Positions 11,718 to 49,090 of a stretch of 64,000 nucleotides of DNA are shown here, piece after piece; the first letter of the stretch is position 1, and the number at the start of each line of letters is the position of its first letter. The DNA comes from Albula goreensis (lineage: Eukaryota; Chordata; Actinopteri; Albuliformes; Albulidae): NCBI GenBank assembly GCA_022829145.1, contig CM040758.1, positions 22,500,575-22,564,574 on the forward strand. The letters are read 5' to 3'. The position numbers and the translations under genes were made by a program. The notes beneath the pieces were generated by a model. It saw nothing but the letters and a program-made list of their open reading frames with translations. It was not told the origin of the DNA and did not search any database.

Positions 11718-14486
11718 CAGCTGCTCACACAGCCTCGGCACATGGGGTGGACATGAGGGGAGTGGTTGTGACTGGTGTTGGGAATGACAGGGGCTGGGGG
11801 GGTCGAGGACAAACGCGAACTGTATCTTCCTCGACGGAAGCTCTGCTCCCGTGCCACGTTCAGGAATGTGAGTTTCCAGGACCCCCCAGAATGTGCGCGC
11901 TTTCGAGTCACATGAGGGACTAAGACGAGGGTGGAGGGGGGGCGGGGGTGAGACTGTGTCACCCTCGGCATCCCTTTAAGATGGCAGGTAATGCTGGAAA
12001 ATCCGGCATTTAAAGCGAGAAGCCCCCAAAGGTCAGACAAGCCGGGCTGGGTTTATTTTGCATTTAAACGTGGGGCGGGACTCTGGCCAATGAAGGCAGG
12101 CCTTTTTTTTGCACAGTGCCCAGTGAAGTCCCAAGGTCACCTCTTGGCACATGCATGTGGAATGATTGTGTCTCTTATGTAACCACAGACAAGACGCTTT
12201 CACCACGGCCAGCTGTATGTTTGAGAGTATATTCTCTTTGTCTGTTTGCGTGTGTGTGGGGTGGGGGTGTTTGGATGGGGGAAGGTGGGCGGGGGCCTGG
12301 GTTTGGGTCAAAAAATTTTCTGGAACTTGCAATTCGTAGGCTAGATTTTTAATGTGTATTTCATTTGTATAATGTAATATCATAATATGAATAGCAAAAA
12401 GGAGATGGAGGTTAGCCTGTTAAGAGATACTGAGGATGGTTAATATGCAAAGCAGAGTGGAGACAAATCCTCCTAAATTAACAATGTGCCATTCTGACAA
12501 CAGAAAAAAATGGATCAAATTTACTCTCCATTTATTGGCTAAATAATTACTGTACCAAATTCCTGAATAATTACAGCAATCCAAATACTGATTCTTATCT
12601 CAATGATTGGTTTAATTATTAACATTATGTATGTTATTACTGAACATGTTACATGTCTCATGTTAATTACCTGAAATGCACCATTATGTCAAAAGCCAGT
12701 GCAATGAGAATTTGATTCTGCGCACAACATTTAGCTTGGGTCCTGGAGCTCCCACTAAAATTTCAGTTTTCTTCAGTCTGCTGTAGCAACAGGAGAAACA
12801 ACTGGAGAAGAAGCACTATAAATAGCATGTGAACATTCTGGTGTACAAAGGGCTAGTGTGAGAGGCTCTAGAGAGATACTGGCTCCCCTCATGCTAACAA
12901 GCAGGGGCTGCAGCGTAGCATGTAGTGTTCACTACTGTAGATAATTTCTCACAGTTATAATGCAGCACGTGCGTAAGACACCATTTAAAGTGCCCACGTC
13001 AGGCATTTTAATTGGGAAGACATGTATCTCAGATGGATAAACCTTTATTACATGCAGAACAAGCCTGTTATGTTAATTACAGAGCTGAAAAAGGTTTTCT
13101 TCAACCCCAAAATGGACTCATGCATTTTCTCTTGTCTTGTAAGTTATGATGTTGTTTCATGGCATGAAACATGGTAGGTTTATGTATTTCATTAGACATT
13201 AGCTTTGTATAAAAGCAAAATAGTACTTACATTATAAAATTATGATTTTTAAATGAAAATTTAAAAGTCTTAGACAAAGACCTATATTTCAGAAAGACAA
13301 GATACTGATATTTACTGCATTGCTGAAAGTAGTTTGTTGTTTCCTCATGCTTATATTCTCAACTATTTGTAAATGTATCCAGAGAAAGTACACACAATTG
13401 AATTGCACACTGAATTTCAAGATTACATCATACATATTTGAAAATATCTATATATAAATATGATCGGGGTTATATTAGGTTGTACAATTCCTGGTATATG
13501 TTGTGTTTAAAGGAAAGACAGTCGCAGAGTTTGTGACAAAAAGTGCAGTTTACAACAGTAGCATCAAAAGGTTATTATTAGTTACCAGTTTCCTCTCTAC
13601 AGAGCTGTCCCTATATGATTATGTAACTGTCTCCTTGGTAACCAGTCCCTTGCATATTGTATTGGATATGCTGAGAGACAGACTGACTGAGCGGCCATAC
13701 AGAGTGAGTATGATATATATAAGTTATGGAGAAATGATTTCCTCCCTCCAGTCAACTACAAACTGAGATTAAATTTGAAAAAGATTTTTTGCCTGCAATT
13801 TTTTTTTTACTGCAGTTCAGTAATTACAGGGAGAGCTAATCTCTCGTGGGTGTAGGGGTGAAATTCTCTGGTTAAGTATTTGCAAATGATAAGGCATACT
13901 TAGGTCATATTATGTGTAAGAACCACTTAATCACCCTTGGTGATTCCTCTACTCCGTACGCAAAGGTCACTTCTTTCTCCTTTTGTTTCTTTAGTTTCCG
14001 TAGTGACATATTAATGACACGATTATGTTGATCTTACTACTGAGGGTTCAAATAAAGTTTTGCCAAAGTTTTACACTCCCAAGGGATTCAACCACATAAA
14101 TCATTAGCACTTGATACACCCTGTGGTCTGAACTGAACACTGACATCCTATGTCAGTACATGAGGTGACACTTAATTAGCCATATCATCACCCAGGAACA
14201 GGAAGTTTGGGTTGGCAGAGGACTTCCTGTCTCATCCCACCATAATGAGTCCTCTTGTCGCTCAGACTCCAGTGATCCACCTGGTCCAGCTACTGTGTGC
14301 CTTTGGCACAGTGAAGCTCAGCTGGTGGACTGCAGAGTGAAAAGCAGTTGTATGAAAATAAACCACTTCAGGGAGTTAAGCAGCCCCTTCGGCTTAGCCC
14401 TGAGACCTCATCACACCGCCTGGTCCAGGTTTATTTTAATACAACTGCATCAACAGCCTATCATGGTTTATTCCAGGACCACTCAG

Positions 14487-14838
14487 TTCCAGTCCTGGAG
14501 GGCCACAGTGTCTGCAGGTTTAACTCCAGTCCTGGAGGGCCACAGTGTATGTAGGCTTAACTCCAGTCCTGGCGGGCCACAGTGTATGTAGGCTTAACTC
14601 CAGTCCTGTAGGGGGCAGTGTCTGCAGGTTTAAATCCAGTCCTGGATGGCCACAGTGTCTGTAGGCTTAACTCCAGTCCTGGAGGGCGACAGTGAATGTA
14701 GGCTTAACTCCAGTCCTGGAGGGCTGCAGTGTCTGCAGGTTTAACTCCAGTCCTGGATGGCCACAGTGTCAATAGGCTTAACTCCAGTCCTGGAGGGCTA
14801 CAGTGTCTGTAGGTTTAACTACAGTGCTGTCTGCAGGT
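14487..14838. repeat. 37-bp tandem minisatellite, nine copies
   Basis: Units start with CCAGTCCTGGAGGGCC at 14489, 14526, 14563, 14600, 14636, 14673, 14710, 14747 and 14784, followed by a partial unit. Copies differ by a few bases; one is 36 bp. A single inverted copy of the core lies at 14962-14983. Confidence 0.95.
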
Positions 14839-16539
14839 ATTTGTTTCAGCCAAGCTATACATTACTGGATTTTGGTAATGTACCTACTTGGTATAGCAGG
14901 GAGGTAGATTAGTGAAGCTGGGTAATGTACTGTGTGTTTGGGGCAAATGCCTGGTGACAATGCAGCCCTCCAGGACTGGAGTTGAATGGACTTATTTTAT
15001 TCAAATAAAATAAACAAGATACAAAATAGCTTTATGTCCTATTATAGTCATCAGGTGTAATGGGAAAATGAACATTGTACAATGGGCTCATATTATTAAA
15101 ACACAAATGCATGCCCCCTGTAACCCTATATTTTTTTCTGCTGAAGTATTTGAGACAGCAGCACTGTACCCAATCATCCTGTAAATGATTGATTTAATTC
15201 ATGTGTAAGCTTGGGTTTTTAATGGCATATTAATGTTAATGAATGCTCTACTGTATATGTAGAGATCACATGCAATGGTCAGGATTAACAGAATTATGCA
15301 ATCTCTCAGAAATTAAGTTTAGAGATAGATCGAACTTTTAATAATGCTTTAAGCTGGCAACTGATAAAAGCACATAGGAACAAATATAACAAGTTTTCCT
15401 TGTAGTGGTGTGTCAGACAAATCCCTGCACCAATGGCAGCCGGGCTAAAGAGGCCCGCAAACTGACTGACATAAGATGAATGGTTTTTAAATCACTGCCA
15501 TAAGGTGACGTTACGCAATGGGACATCAGAGGCGTCCGTGACTGAGAACAGTCCAGCTTCACAGCGGAGAAATTCAGATACTAATGAGGACGTTGCGTAA
15601 ATGCTCACCTATGCGTACAGGAACGTCCCACGTGCCATGTTTAAATATGTAATTCACCTACGTCTGCTGCATCATTAGCAGAGCTGTTCCAAGTACAATT
15701 TCTACTATTAGTGTATTACTCACTGTTCCCAGAACTGATGTGAATGATTTATGGAGGTAGATTCAGAGGTTTATACAACACCACTGCAAGGGTAAAACAC
15801 CACACATGGTACAGTTATTTCAGTGCTGTGTATTTATTCCTCTACAGAGCTTTGAGTTGTGTTTATAGAAGTTACATTTTCATGAATGATACTGTATTTT
15901 ACTTCATTTGGAAATGTGTTTGGTTTTTTTGTGTTTGGAATTACAATGAATACCAAAAGTATTGGTCACAAGCCTCATTTAAAACCTGGTTTGTGTTCAC
16001 TTTCTGAAAAACTTTGTCTACTTTGTCTGACTTTAATCGACCTTAGTATGAGGTGGATATAGGGAATACCTGATACTACTATTGTGATTTCATACTGTTA
16101 GCAGTAATTGTGCAAATCTGATTTCTGTTTCCATATTCCCTGACTGAATGGGGTTTTCGGCATGCCTTCATCCTTTGTCTTTCTCATAGTAATTAACGGA
16201 CTGGGATCACCTGCACATATCTGGCACATTTAAAAATGCCTTTCTAGTTACTGAATTATATCTCATTAAAGCTTCAGCTTAAAAGTAATTAAAATGATTC
16301 AAATGAAATGATCCCGTTTAGCACTTGTTGTACCCATCTGTGATCACTTGACGATTGGATGTTGTATTATATTATTATTAATTATGTATTATTATTTATT
16401 ATTATGATGGATTATTATTTGATGATGTTTATTATTTGGCTATTTACTATGTTTATGTTTTGAGTATGCTATGTTTATTACTATGACTTATATAGACTTT
16501 ATTTTTAGCTTTGAACTGCTGCAGCAGTGTTTAAATGAT

Positions 16540-16632
16540 GCACTTTCCTGTATTTCACTAACTGTATGACTGTATGCACTCCTTGTACGTCACTTTGGAT
16601 AAAAGCATCTGCTAAAGGAATAAATGTTGTTT
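16540..16632 (+). mobile_element. L2/SINE-type retroposon 3' tail
   Basis: Contains GTCACTTTGGATAAAAGCAT followed by CTGCTAAAGGAATAAATG. This is the GTCxCTxTGGATAAxAGCxTCTGC motif at the 3' end of many fish L2-related LINEs and the SINEs that use them. Only the tail is recognisable; the 5' limit is not defined. Confidence 0.7.
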
Positions 16633-19600
16633 TAGTATTTTCCTATTCAAATGTTGTAGGTGGCCTCATATCACCTGAGAATTTCATGATGAATAAATTA
16701 TTTTCAGTTCACCCTAGAGGTTGGTATCAGGTTTCATAACCTTCTAATTAATTAAGAACACTTTGTTTTATAATGAAAACTGCAGAGCAGTGCAGATGTT
16801 AAAATTGTGTTTAATGACAAAATTCACCTTAGGGAAAAAGTGTTTTATTTGTTATTTATTGTTTATTTATTTATTTCACATTTTTTTCTGTCCCTCCAAC
16901 ACTTTTTAGATGTTTAAAATATATGGCAACAAATTGTAGCCAAATGTGTCATTATTGGATTTCTCCATTGCTCATACAAACTGTGCATTTGAAATGCATG
17001 TGTACATTAAGTTAGTGCTCAAAGTCGCATGATTCACAAGGACTTCCACAGGCTAGAGCCGCAGAAACCCTCATTCACAAAACCTCAGCCTTGAAACAAG
17101 GTGTTGCTGGTAGCCCAAGGTCCGAGGTAGCCAAGTGAAGACCAACCCAAACAGCAGTGCTCAGGAGCAGTGATAAAACACATCAGAACATTAAACAGCA
17201 AAAAACAGACAAGTGAACACATCAATGGAGACAAAACTGAGGACAGTAATTAATCAATAGATATACCCTACCTTTTGTCATTAATAAAAATTCTCATCAG
17301 TCATCATGTCATTTTTGCCAGACATTTGAAACATCTGTTGAATAAATCGATAATGTTTTCTGAAAACTAAAAAATAAAAATGGATTACATGATTGATGTA
17401 ATTTCGATGCATTAATGCTGTGTGTAAATCTTAATCCTGAAAACAAGAATCCAATGCGAATGATCGGGTAAACCTAATGCAATCACAATGCAAGCTACAG
17501 TTGCTTGAGTAAAATGCCATAAACATTAAGCTGTTAAGTATAAGACATAGTGGAGCAAAAATAGAAGCAAATATATTGCAATTTGTCCTCCATACTTCTT
17601 GATTAAATGCTAAAAAGTGGTACAGACAGTAACGATATATGACCGTGTGATTATAGCCATGTCCGTATTTTTATATTTAAAACTCCACTGTACAAAAGAA
17701 CAGCAATACATACGCTTGCAATTTGTGCACTGCTTTTTGGCATCAAAACATCAAACCACATCACATAACAAACCGTATCACACAAAGAGATTCGCTGTTG
17801 GCCATCTCACATGTAAGGTCTCTTTGCTCACTATTTATTATACATTAATATTTTAATATTACTGAAGTGGTGAATTTTCAATAAGAACACAAGGCACAAC
17901 TCTCTGCTCTCTACAATCAAACAAGAACACACTGTACAGATTGAATTACATAACTAAATGTTAATTTGACCAGGTGTCGCTGTTACAGTTACGTGAAAAC
18001 GTCAAGCCAGTGGAAAAGTATGTCCTTTTGGGAATTTGTAGGTATAATTACAAAATTCCTCTATCAATCTATCAGGTTGTGTCCAACCACACGCAAAGGT
18101 GGTAAACAAAAGTCTCTGGCAAAAAAAAAAAATTACAAAACGTAATCTCTTTGAGTGGTCTTATGTAACAGCCATCTATCTAATGTGTTGAATTATATAT
18201 TTAACTATTGCATGTTTCAAGCTATATGAGCACCAATACTGGCATTCGCTCATTCAGTCTTACAACCCGATCGTTAACAACTGTGGAACCTGTGACCCCT
18301 GTTTTCATATTGTAAAGTACCTCTTCCATTATGCAGATACATACATTTGGAACAGAGATCACAGGAATCAAATCAAAGTCCAGATAATTACTCTGTGCAC
18401 CATCCTGCATTGTGACAACTGAAATGTAACTCAAATGGACTGAAGGAAAAATATTTAATTTCATGCCATTAACAAAAAAACTCAAGAAAAAAATCCACCT
18501 ATAGCCTCTTGTTCTGCTGGAACTGAAATTAAATGGTTGCTGTTTCCCACATTTCCATCACTGTCATGCTTTGCAGCCTCACTCATGATGTCCCAAGTCT
18601 CAGGGGACTATCTTAAATCTTGCTACATACCTTATGGGTGATTTTCCCAGTCTCAGATTAAACCCAGTCCTAGAAAAGAAAGGACCTTTCTACTGATTAA
18701 AAACCCTTTTTGTCAAGGACTATTCTTAACAATTGGCTTAGTCCAACAGGTTGGTGGGTCAACCAATAGGAAAACATTTAAACAACCTCCCTTCTACAGG
18801 ATGGAAGTTCAGATACTGTGTCCTCGATGAGGCCTATATCTCTCTGATCCACCCTCCCTGTTCTGTGAATTCCTCGCTCAGTCAATAGAACAATTTCCAA
18901 GGAGATGTGTCTTAAAATCTGGTGTCTTTACAAAATACCATGAAAATTCAGACTTGGTTAGTTTTTTTGCCCTAAATTTCCAATTTGCCCAAAACATGAA
19001 AAAAGAAATACAACCAAGTAACTTTTAACACCTTCCTCTCAATTTGCCTCTCTCTATTGTATTTTGCAACCTCCAGATGTCCCCCAAAACCCAGTGCAAA
19101 AATGCATTCACCTCCCAGGGACATGTGATCCTGAAATAACCTGACTTAGTCCATGCTTGTTCATATGTTCAGGTCTGATGTCTCCATGTTAAAAAATTGC
19201 CCTGTTCCGTTTCTGTCCCTGTCTGTGACAGCATTAGTCATTAGTCCTGACACATTAGGTCTGCTGGATTATGTGGACGGCTGCTAGTTTATTCCCTTGT
19301 TAACTCAAAGTAAATTAAATTATTAGGATTTGCAGTTTTTTTCATACACCATGAAAGACCTCACAGTTAGTTCTAACATTACCAAGGGCTTATTAATATA
19401 TATTAGTATTATAGGCTTATTAATATAACTATTTTCCCATCACAAGTTGTTCACAGCTTCAATGCAAGTAGCAAGTTCTTCTTTTAAACTATGTGCACAA
19501 ATAACAAGCTTTGGATTCTCAGATATTACGATAAAATGTTAATTTACTAAAAAGTCACACCAAAGCCAAATTCAACGACAGACCAGAAAGCAGGAATCCT

Positions 19601-20064
19601 GACTTCCTCTTCAGATTTTGCTGCTGCCGTAAGTCTCACAAATGTCAGTTTCATCCTTGACGTGACATTTTCTATGTTTAGCCGCCACAAAAAATTAAAC
19701 AAGTCTCATATGAACTCATTCCTGTCATGTTGACTATAACTTTCATAATGCACCTTTTCTTCACCTCACTGCAATCTTTTTCCAAAATTAAATCTCAATA
19801 TATCTCACAGGTGGACTAATGGTAGTACATTTGTATTTAATTCTGGGTACAAGATGGAAGTACCTTTTGCCCGTTTTTGCACAAGAATACAAGTTTGGCC
19901 ATTTCAGGACTGAAACACACAATACGCCTATAATCAGTGATTCCCTCATTAACACATCCTTGCTCCACCCATTTTTAAGGTTTATGAAATCTCAACTTGT
20001 AAGTACTACAAAAGAACATATCGTGGCATGTATTTGGCCATAAGAGTGCGATCCCTGTGCTCAG

Positions 20065-44907
<24,843 letters not shown>

Positions 44908-45027
44908 GCTGGCGGACCTCATCAGCGGTCGCCAAGAACTCTGACATCAAGTTCCTCAGAGTGGAATCTGTGGTACTCCAGTGCAGCGCGGGCTGCGCGG
45001 CTCCGTTCGCTGGTTCACAGCACCATT

Positions 45028-45067
45028 CACATATAGCAGCAGCGGCACAGCCTCCCTCCTCACGTCA
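45028..45067 (-). promoter_or_regulatory. possible synpo2 core promoter
   Basis: On the minus strand a TATA-like CTATATG (45036-45030) lies about 125 bp upstream of the synpo2 ATG, with a CRE-like TGACGTGA at 45067-45060. A start near 45000 would give a 5'UTR of about 95 nt. Both are short motifs; the assignment is tentative. Confidence 0.35.
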
Positions 45068-47140
45068 CACTCTGGACCTGCCCCCAGCGGTTACATTACA
45101 GCGCATTAAAAAGTGTAATTCAATTTTCACAACTATGTTTTTGCAAGTACGATACGTTTGAATGGACTCCATCTCTCTGGAATCATGTCGATTTATGTTT
45201 TCAAAAATCTAAAGGAGTGAACTTTTAAGCCATCATGCAGAACAATCTATTACCTCAAATCATAAAATAGACTGAAATAGTTGTAATCACTGAAGCACAA
45301 GAAAGATGGTTCATTAGAATTTCAATCAATGGTACTAAATACAGTCTATACAGATATGTATTCAAATAACAATGAAGAAAATAAAAACAACTTTCAGTAT
45401 TATATATAAATATAGAAAGTATGCATTTTACAGTGTTCCACCATCGAATTGGTCACTGTGATGTCACATTTTTCACAGCATACTTTAATTTACTCTGAAA
45501 AACACCTTGAGTTACTTAAGAAGGCCCTTCAACAGGATACAAGCAAGTAAACAAAATATAAAAAACCGCAAGTGGTTACACTAGTTGCTGGGTGCAGTAC
45601 AATAATTGTATTGTGTGCAGCGTTCCCTTTAGACATAAGGCACTCTGACCTACTACCCAGCATTGTCCAGATTAAAACATAATTGTTTTTGGATTTAAAT
45701 ACATTTTACTGTCTGTTCAATAACTTCGGGGCTACATTATGTTGAATATCTGATAAAGGAGAACATTTAGACATATGTCCAACAGCATTTAGATACATGA
45801 CCAACAAGTCCATCACCTCTCATGCAACGTGGCCCATAAACTAAACATTTTTCCCAGCATGCCCCAAAAGTGGCATTAATGTAAACTATTCCCCGCTGAC
45901 ACATGTTGAATTAACCTAAAGAAACTGTATTTCATTATCTTGACACTGCAGCACAGAGTACTTGGTGCTTTCTAATCACAGACTGTCCGGGCAATGAAAT
46001 TAAGGTCAATTGATAATTAACACATAATTGCTACTCTAATGCCGTGAGCAGCACTGTAATGTACATTTATGAAGGATTTCAGTATACTTTTCGAATGAGT
46101 TTCTGTGGTGTATAGATACAGAAAAGTACGTAATGTTGTGCACTCGAGCGGCTAACTGATGCTAGGCTCATGGCCACCAACATTTAAGGACATGCCTAGT
46201 AAGTACATGTTTATGGACTGAGCTGCAGGTGCAGGGAGGTGACTCATTCCTCCGAACGTAGTCAGTTCATGCTTCCTGAGAAGAATACAAGGCAATTTCT
46301 GTAGCTTGGGATGTATGGCAGAATATCTGATGTTTCAATAAGACTCATGCTTTAAACTGTTTTACCCGAGAAATTGGGATTTATACAGTTTCGCTCACAC
46401 CTGGCAAAATGCTGAGACAATCCCAGCGTAGCACCCCTGAAATGACAGTGATGGTGCCGTCATGTCTCATCAGTGAAATATTACTAAAATGTGTCACATT
46501 TTTAAAAAAAAAAAAGTTTTATGTTTTACTATATAATGCACTATGTAATTTATGTTCTTTGAAAATGTAAATAAAAGCAGATTACAATTTTTGCTAAAGG
46601 TAACCTGGACTGTTTCTAGTCACTTTTTAAAAACATTTTAATCTGATAAAATAATCAAGATAACTTATAAAGAATTACTGCCCAGAATTGAATACTATAA
46701 AACAACTACCAAGAAAACATCTTGACAATTATTTAAGTTTGAAACTTTTCAACCAAAAAGATCTTAAGTGAATGTGGGAAAGTTATTTGGAAGATACACA
46801 GGATCGGAGAAAACAAATAAAAAAAATTTCATGGGTAGTGATCTTTGGAATAATTATTTGTTAAAACATGTATATATGCATGTGTGAATATGTTTGTGAA
46901 TGCGCGCGGGTTTCTGTGTGTTTGTCCTTTGCTCTTCTCTGTGCACTTTAAAAGTAAGCAGTCAATAATAATAGACTTTGCACTGGGCAGTCAGAGACGC
47001 TTTACACTCTGCATTGCATGGAAATTGTGTTATATGAATTTATGCAAGATGCATATTTGTCTGTGCATATCATTAAAAGCATACATATCAAACATACTGT
47101 ACATACAGCTGGCTTTGCGTTCGATACTTTGTGTACGTAG
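45068..47140. other. divergent intergenic spacer, synpo2 / sec24d
   Basis: About 2.1 kb between two head-to-head genes. AT-rich, with no exon supportable and no recognised mobile element. Confidence 0.6.
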
Positions 47141-47141
47141 C

Positions 47142-47240
47142 TGACGTAATAGGTATTCCAACTGAAGTGCGCTTGCGCAAGTAAGACTGAATTGCACTAT
47201 GGACATGGGAACCGGTGCGGTGTTGGAGTTTTGACGTGGC
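47142..47240 (+). promoter_or_regulatory. sec24d promoter with CRE/UPRE-like and NRF1-like motifs
   Basis: TGACGTAA at 47142-47149, TGCGCTTGCGCA (one mismatch from the NRF1 consensus) at 47168-47179 and TGACGTGGC (UPRE core) at 47232-47240, just ahead of a 5' splice donor at 47313. COPII coat genes are known targets of UPR and CREB3-family bZIP factors. No TATA box is evident, as is usual for a housekeeping gene. Confidence 0.5.
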
Positions 47241-47312
47241 ACTCCGCTTACATTTACACAGCGGCTGTCAGTAGGCAACAGGATCTACAGTTTACCCTGT
47301 TCTACCACACAG
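47200..47312 (+). other. sec24d: putative non-coding exon 1 of sec24d
   Basis: Donor CACACAG|GTAAGA at 47313. The first coding exon has a 5'UTR segment preceded by an acceptor at 49347, so an upstream exon is required. The 5' limit is approximate. Confidence 0.5.
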
Positions 47313-48256
47313 GTAAGAGACAGGGCTAAACTAATCATTTAACGCTGAGTTTACGAGTGATTAATTAAGTCCTGTCTTGTTATGAATGCTTGTCTGTTAC
47401 TGTTTTTCGGTAACATGTGAAAGTTTTAGTTTTTTACAATATTATTTTCGAGCGAACAGTTAACTAATGCTAGCTGCAATGTAGGTGAAAGAAGATAAGC
47501 ATTTGTCTTAGAAACGGTTTGTTTGACATGACTTTTACATGCGTTGTTATAAATGAGTGACATTGTTTTGTTATTATAGTACTGTCATGTACATAGGGAT
47601 CTTTTGACACATAACGGATGTCTGTTATCACTGACGTGGCAAATGGTTCTTGCTGCCATATCCCTTCAGTAAATAAATGCGACAAAGTATAGTTTTTGAA
47701 CATGGACACGGAGTCTTTTTGTAGTTCGTTCTTAATGATGCTTGCAATTGTCCCAATGGAGTGTGACTGCGGCCTTAATTCAAACTGCAATAGATCCTGT
47801 AACTATTGACGAAGCATCCGTAGGCAGGCAAAACTTTTTGGTACTGCTTACTAATACGTTGATTGACACTGCAGGTAAGGGCAAGTTTAGATATATATAA
47901 AAAATCTTTTAAACATTGATCATGTTGTAATGTTGTGACTAGGAGGAGTAAAATAAGGAAAGTGAAAACGTCCAAAGACTGTCAATGAAGGGTATATTTT
48001 ATTTGTCTGATCTGGCAGCGTTAATGATGGAGATGACTGGACAGTTTGAACCGGCACTTTTGGTGCTCGGTAACAGCATGACAGGTGTAGCGGCGTTCTT
48101 AATCCCGCTGTGTTATAGTTTGTGTCATTTGGAAGGCTGAGCTGTCCTTGGCTGGTTGTCTGACTTTATCAAATAAATAAAGCTGTGAATTACAAGAGCC
48201 AAGCCGCACATCTCTGTTAATATGGAGTCAAGTCAGCCAGCTCACGTGCAGTTGCT

Positions 48257-48281
48257 ATCAAAAGTGATCGTCACTTTTGAT
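48257..48281. repeat. perfect 11-bp inverted repeat with 3-base loop
   Basis: ATCAAAAGTGA and its exact complement TCACTTTTGAT are separated by TCG, in the first intron of sec24d. Confidence 0.95.
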
Positions 48282-48326
48282 TATACACTGATTATACTTC
48301 ACATTTACCAAGGCCACACTCTCCAC

Positions 48327-48520
48327 GGACTACAATCCCAATCAGTTAAATCTTCTGCTCTTGAAAACTTCATTTGTGAACATGTGACACTCCACCAATT
48401 AAACACAATTGTTTCAGTGTGTACTTGCATCTGATTGGTGGAGTGTCACGTGCTCTCAGGAGAACTTTGCTAGTGAAGTTTGCCAGGGCCTAAATTTTAA
48501 CTGATTGGACTACAGCCCGT
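48327..48520. mobile_element. foldback/MITE-like inverted repeat element
   Basis: Nested matching arms: CCAATCAGTTAAA (48338-48350) with its complement (48496-48508), AAACTTCA (48365-48372) with 48474-48481, and GTGACACTCCACCAAT (48384-48399) with 48434-48449. They keep the same order and similar spacing, making a degenerate palindrome of about 190 bp. No transposase is present. Confidence 0.65.
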
Positions 48521-49039
48521 GTTTCCCAGTCTGCTGTGACCCAAGCAAAGGTAATCGCAATGGAGGCTTAAGCAAACAGCATTCACAGCTACAAGTATCT
48601 ATCGCTGACTACCCTTTATCCCCACTGCAGCCTTATCATTATGCAGTCAGCCAGATTTATCTTCACTTGAACATGTATTTATGCAATGTGTTTTATTATA
48701 GGCAGACATATAATGACAGCAAGTTATGAAGTATTTTCTTGTTTCATGGTGCAAGCTGGTTCATGAGGCTGTTGTCAAACATGATATTTTTATCATTTGA
48801 ATTACTGCAACACATTCTTTATTGATATATCACAATATTTTGATGATAATTTGCCATATTTGTTCATGCATTTTGATTTGTTATTCATGTATCCATTTCA
48901 CAACTCCTGACATGAAGAGCTGGTGTGTATCCTAGTTTCTGGTGTATTTCCTACCCGAAGAGTTTCCATTATGGAATGTATTTGGAACCCTACTGGCACT
49001 TTTACCCTTCCCTAGCACTTTAAGATCTTGTTCCCAAAG

Positions 49040-49090
49040 AAATGCACTTTGTGTTGTAATTCTGGATAAGAGCATTATCCTATAATTTGT
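49040..49090 (+). mobile_element. second L2/SINE-type 3' tail, degenerate
   Basis: GTAATTCTGGATAAGAGCAT, the same tail motif as at 16540-16632, in the first intron of sec24d. The upstream body is not recognisable. Confidence 0.55.

Larger units (their letters stand above)
11725..20064. other. intergenic region between myoz2 promoter and synpo2 3' end
   Basis: No coding exon is supportable on either strand. It holds G-rich runs (11929-11948, 12258-12295), the 37-bp minisatellite (14487-14838), a bZIP/E-box cluster (15510-15634), AT-rich simple sequence (about 16360-16440) and a retroposon 3' tail (16540-16632). The synpo2 3'UTR must lie at its right end; ATTAAA on the minus strand at 19841-19836 is a possible polyadenylation signal. 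Confidence 0.6.
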
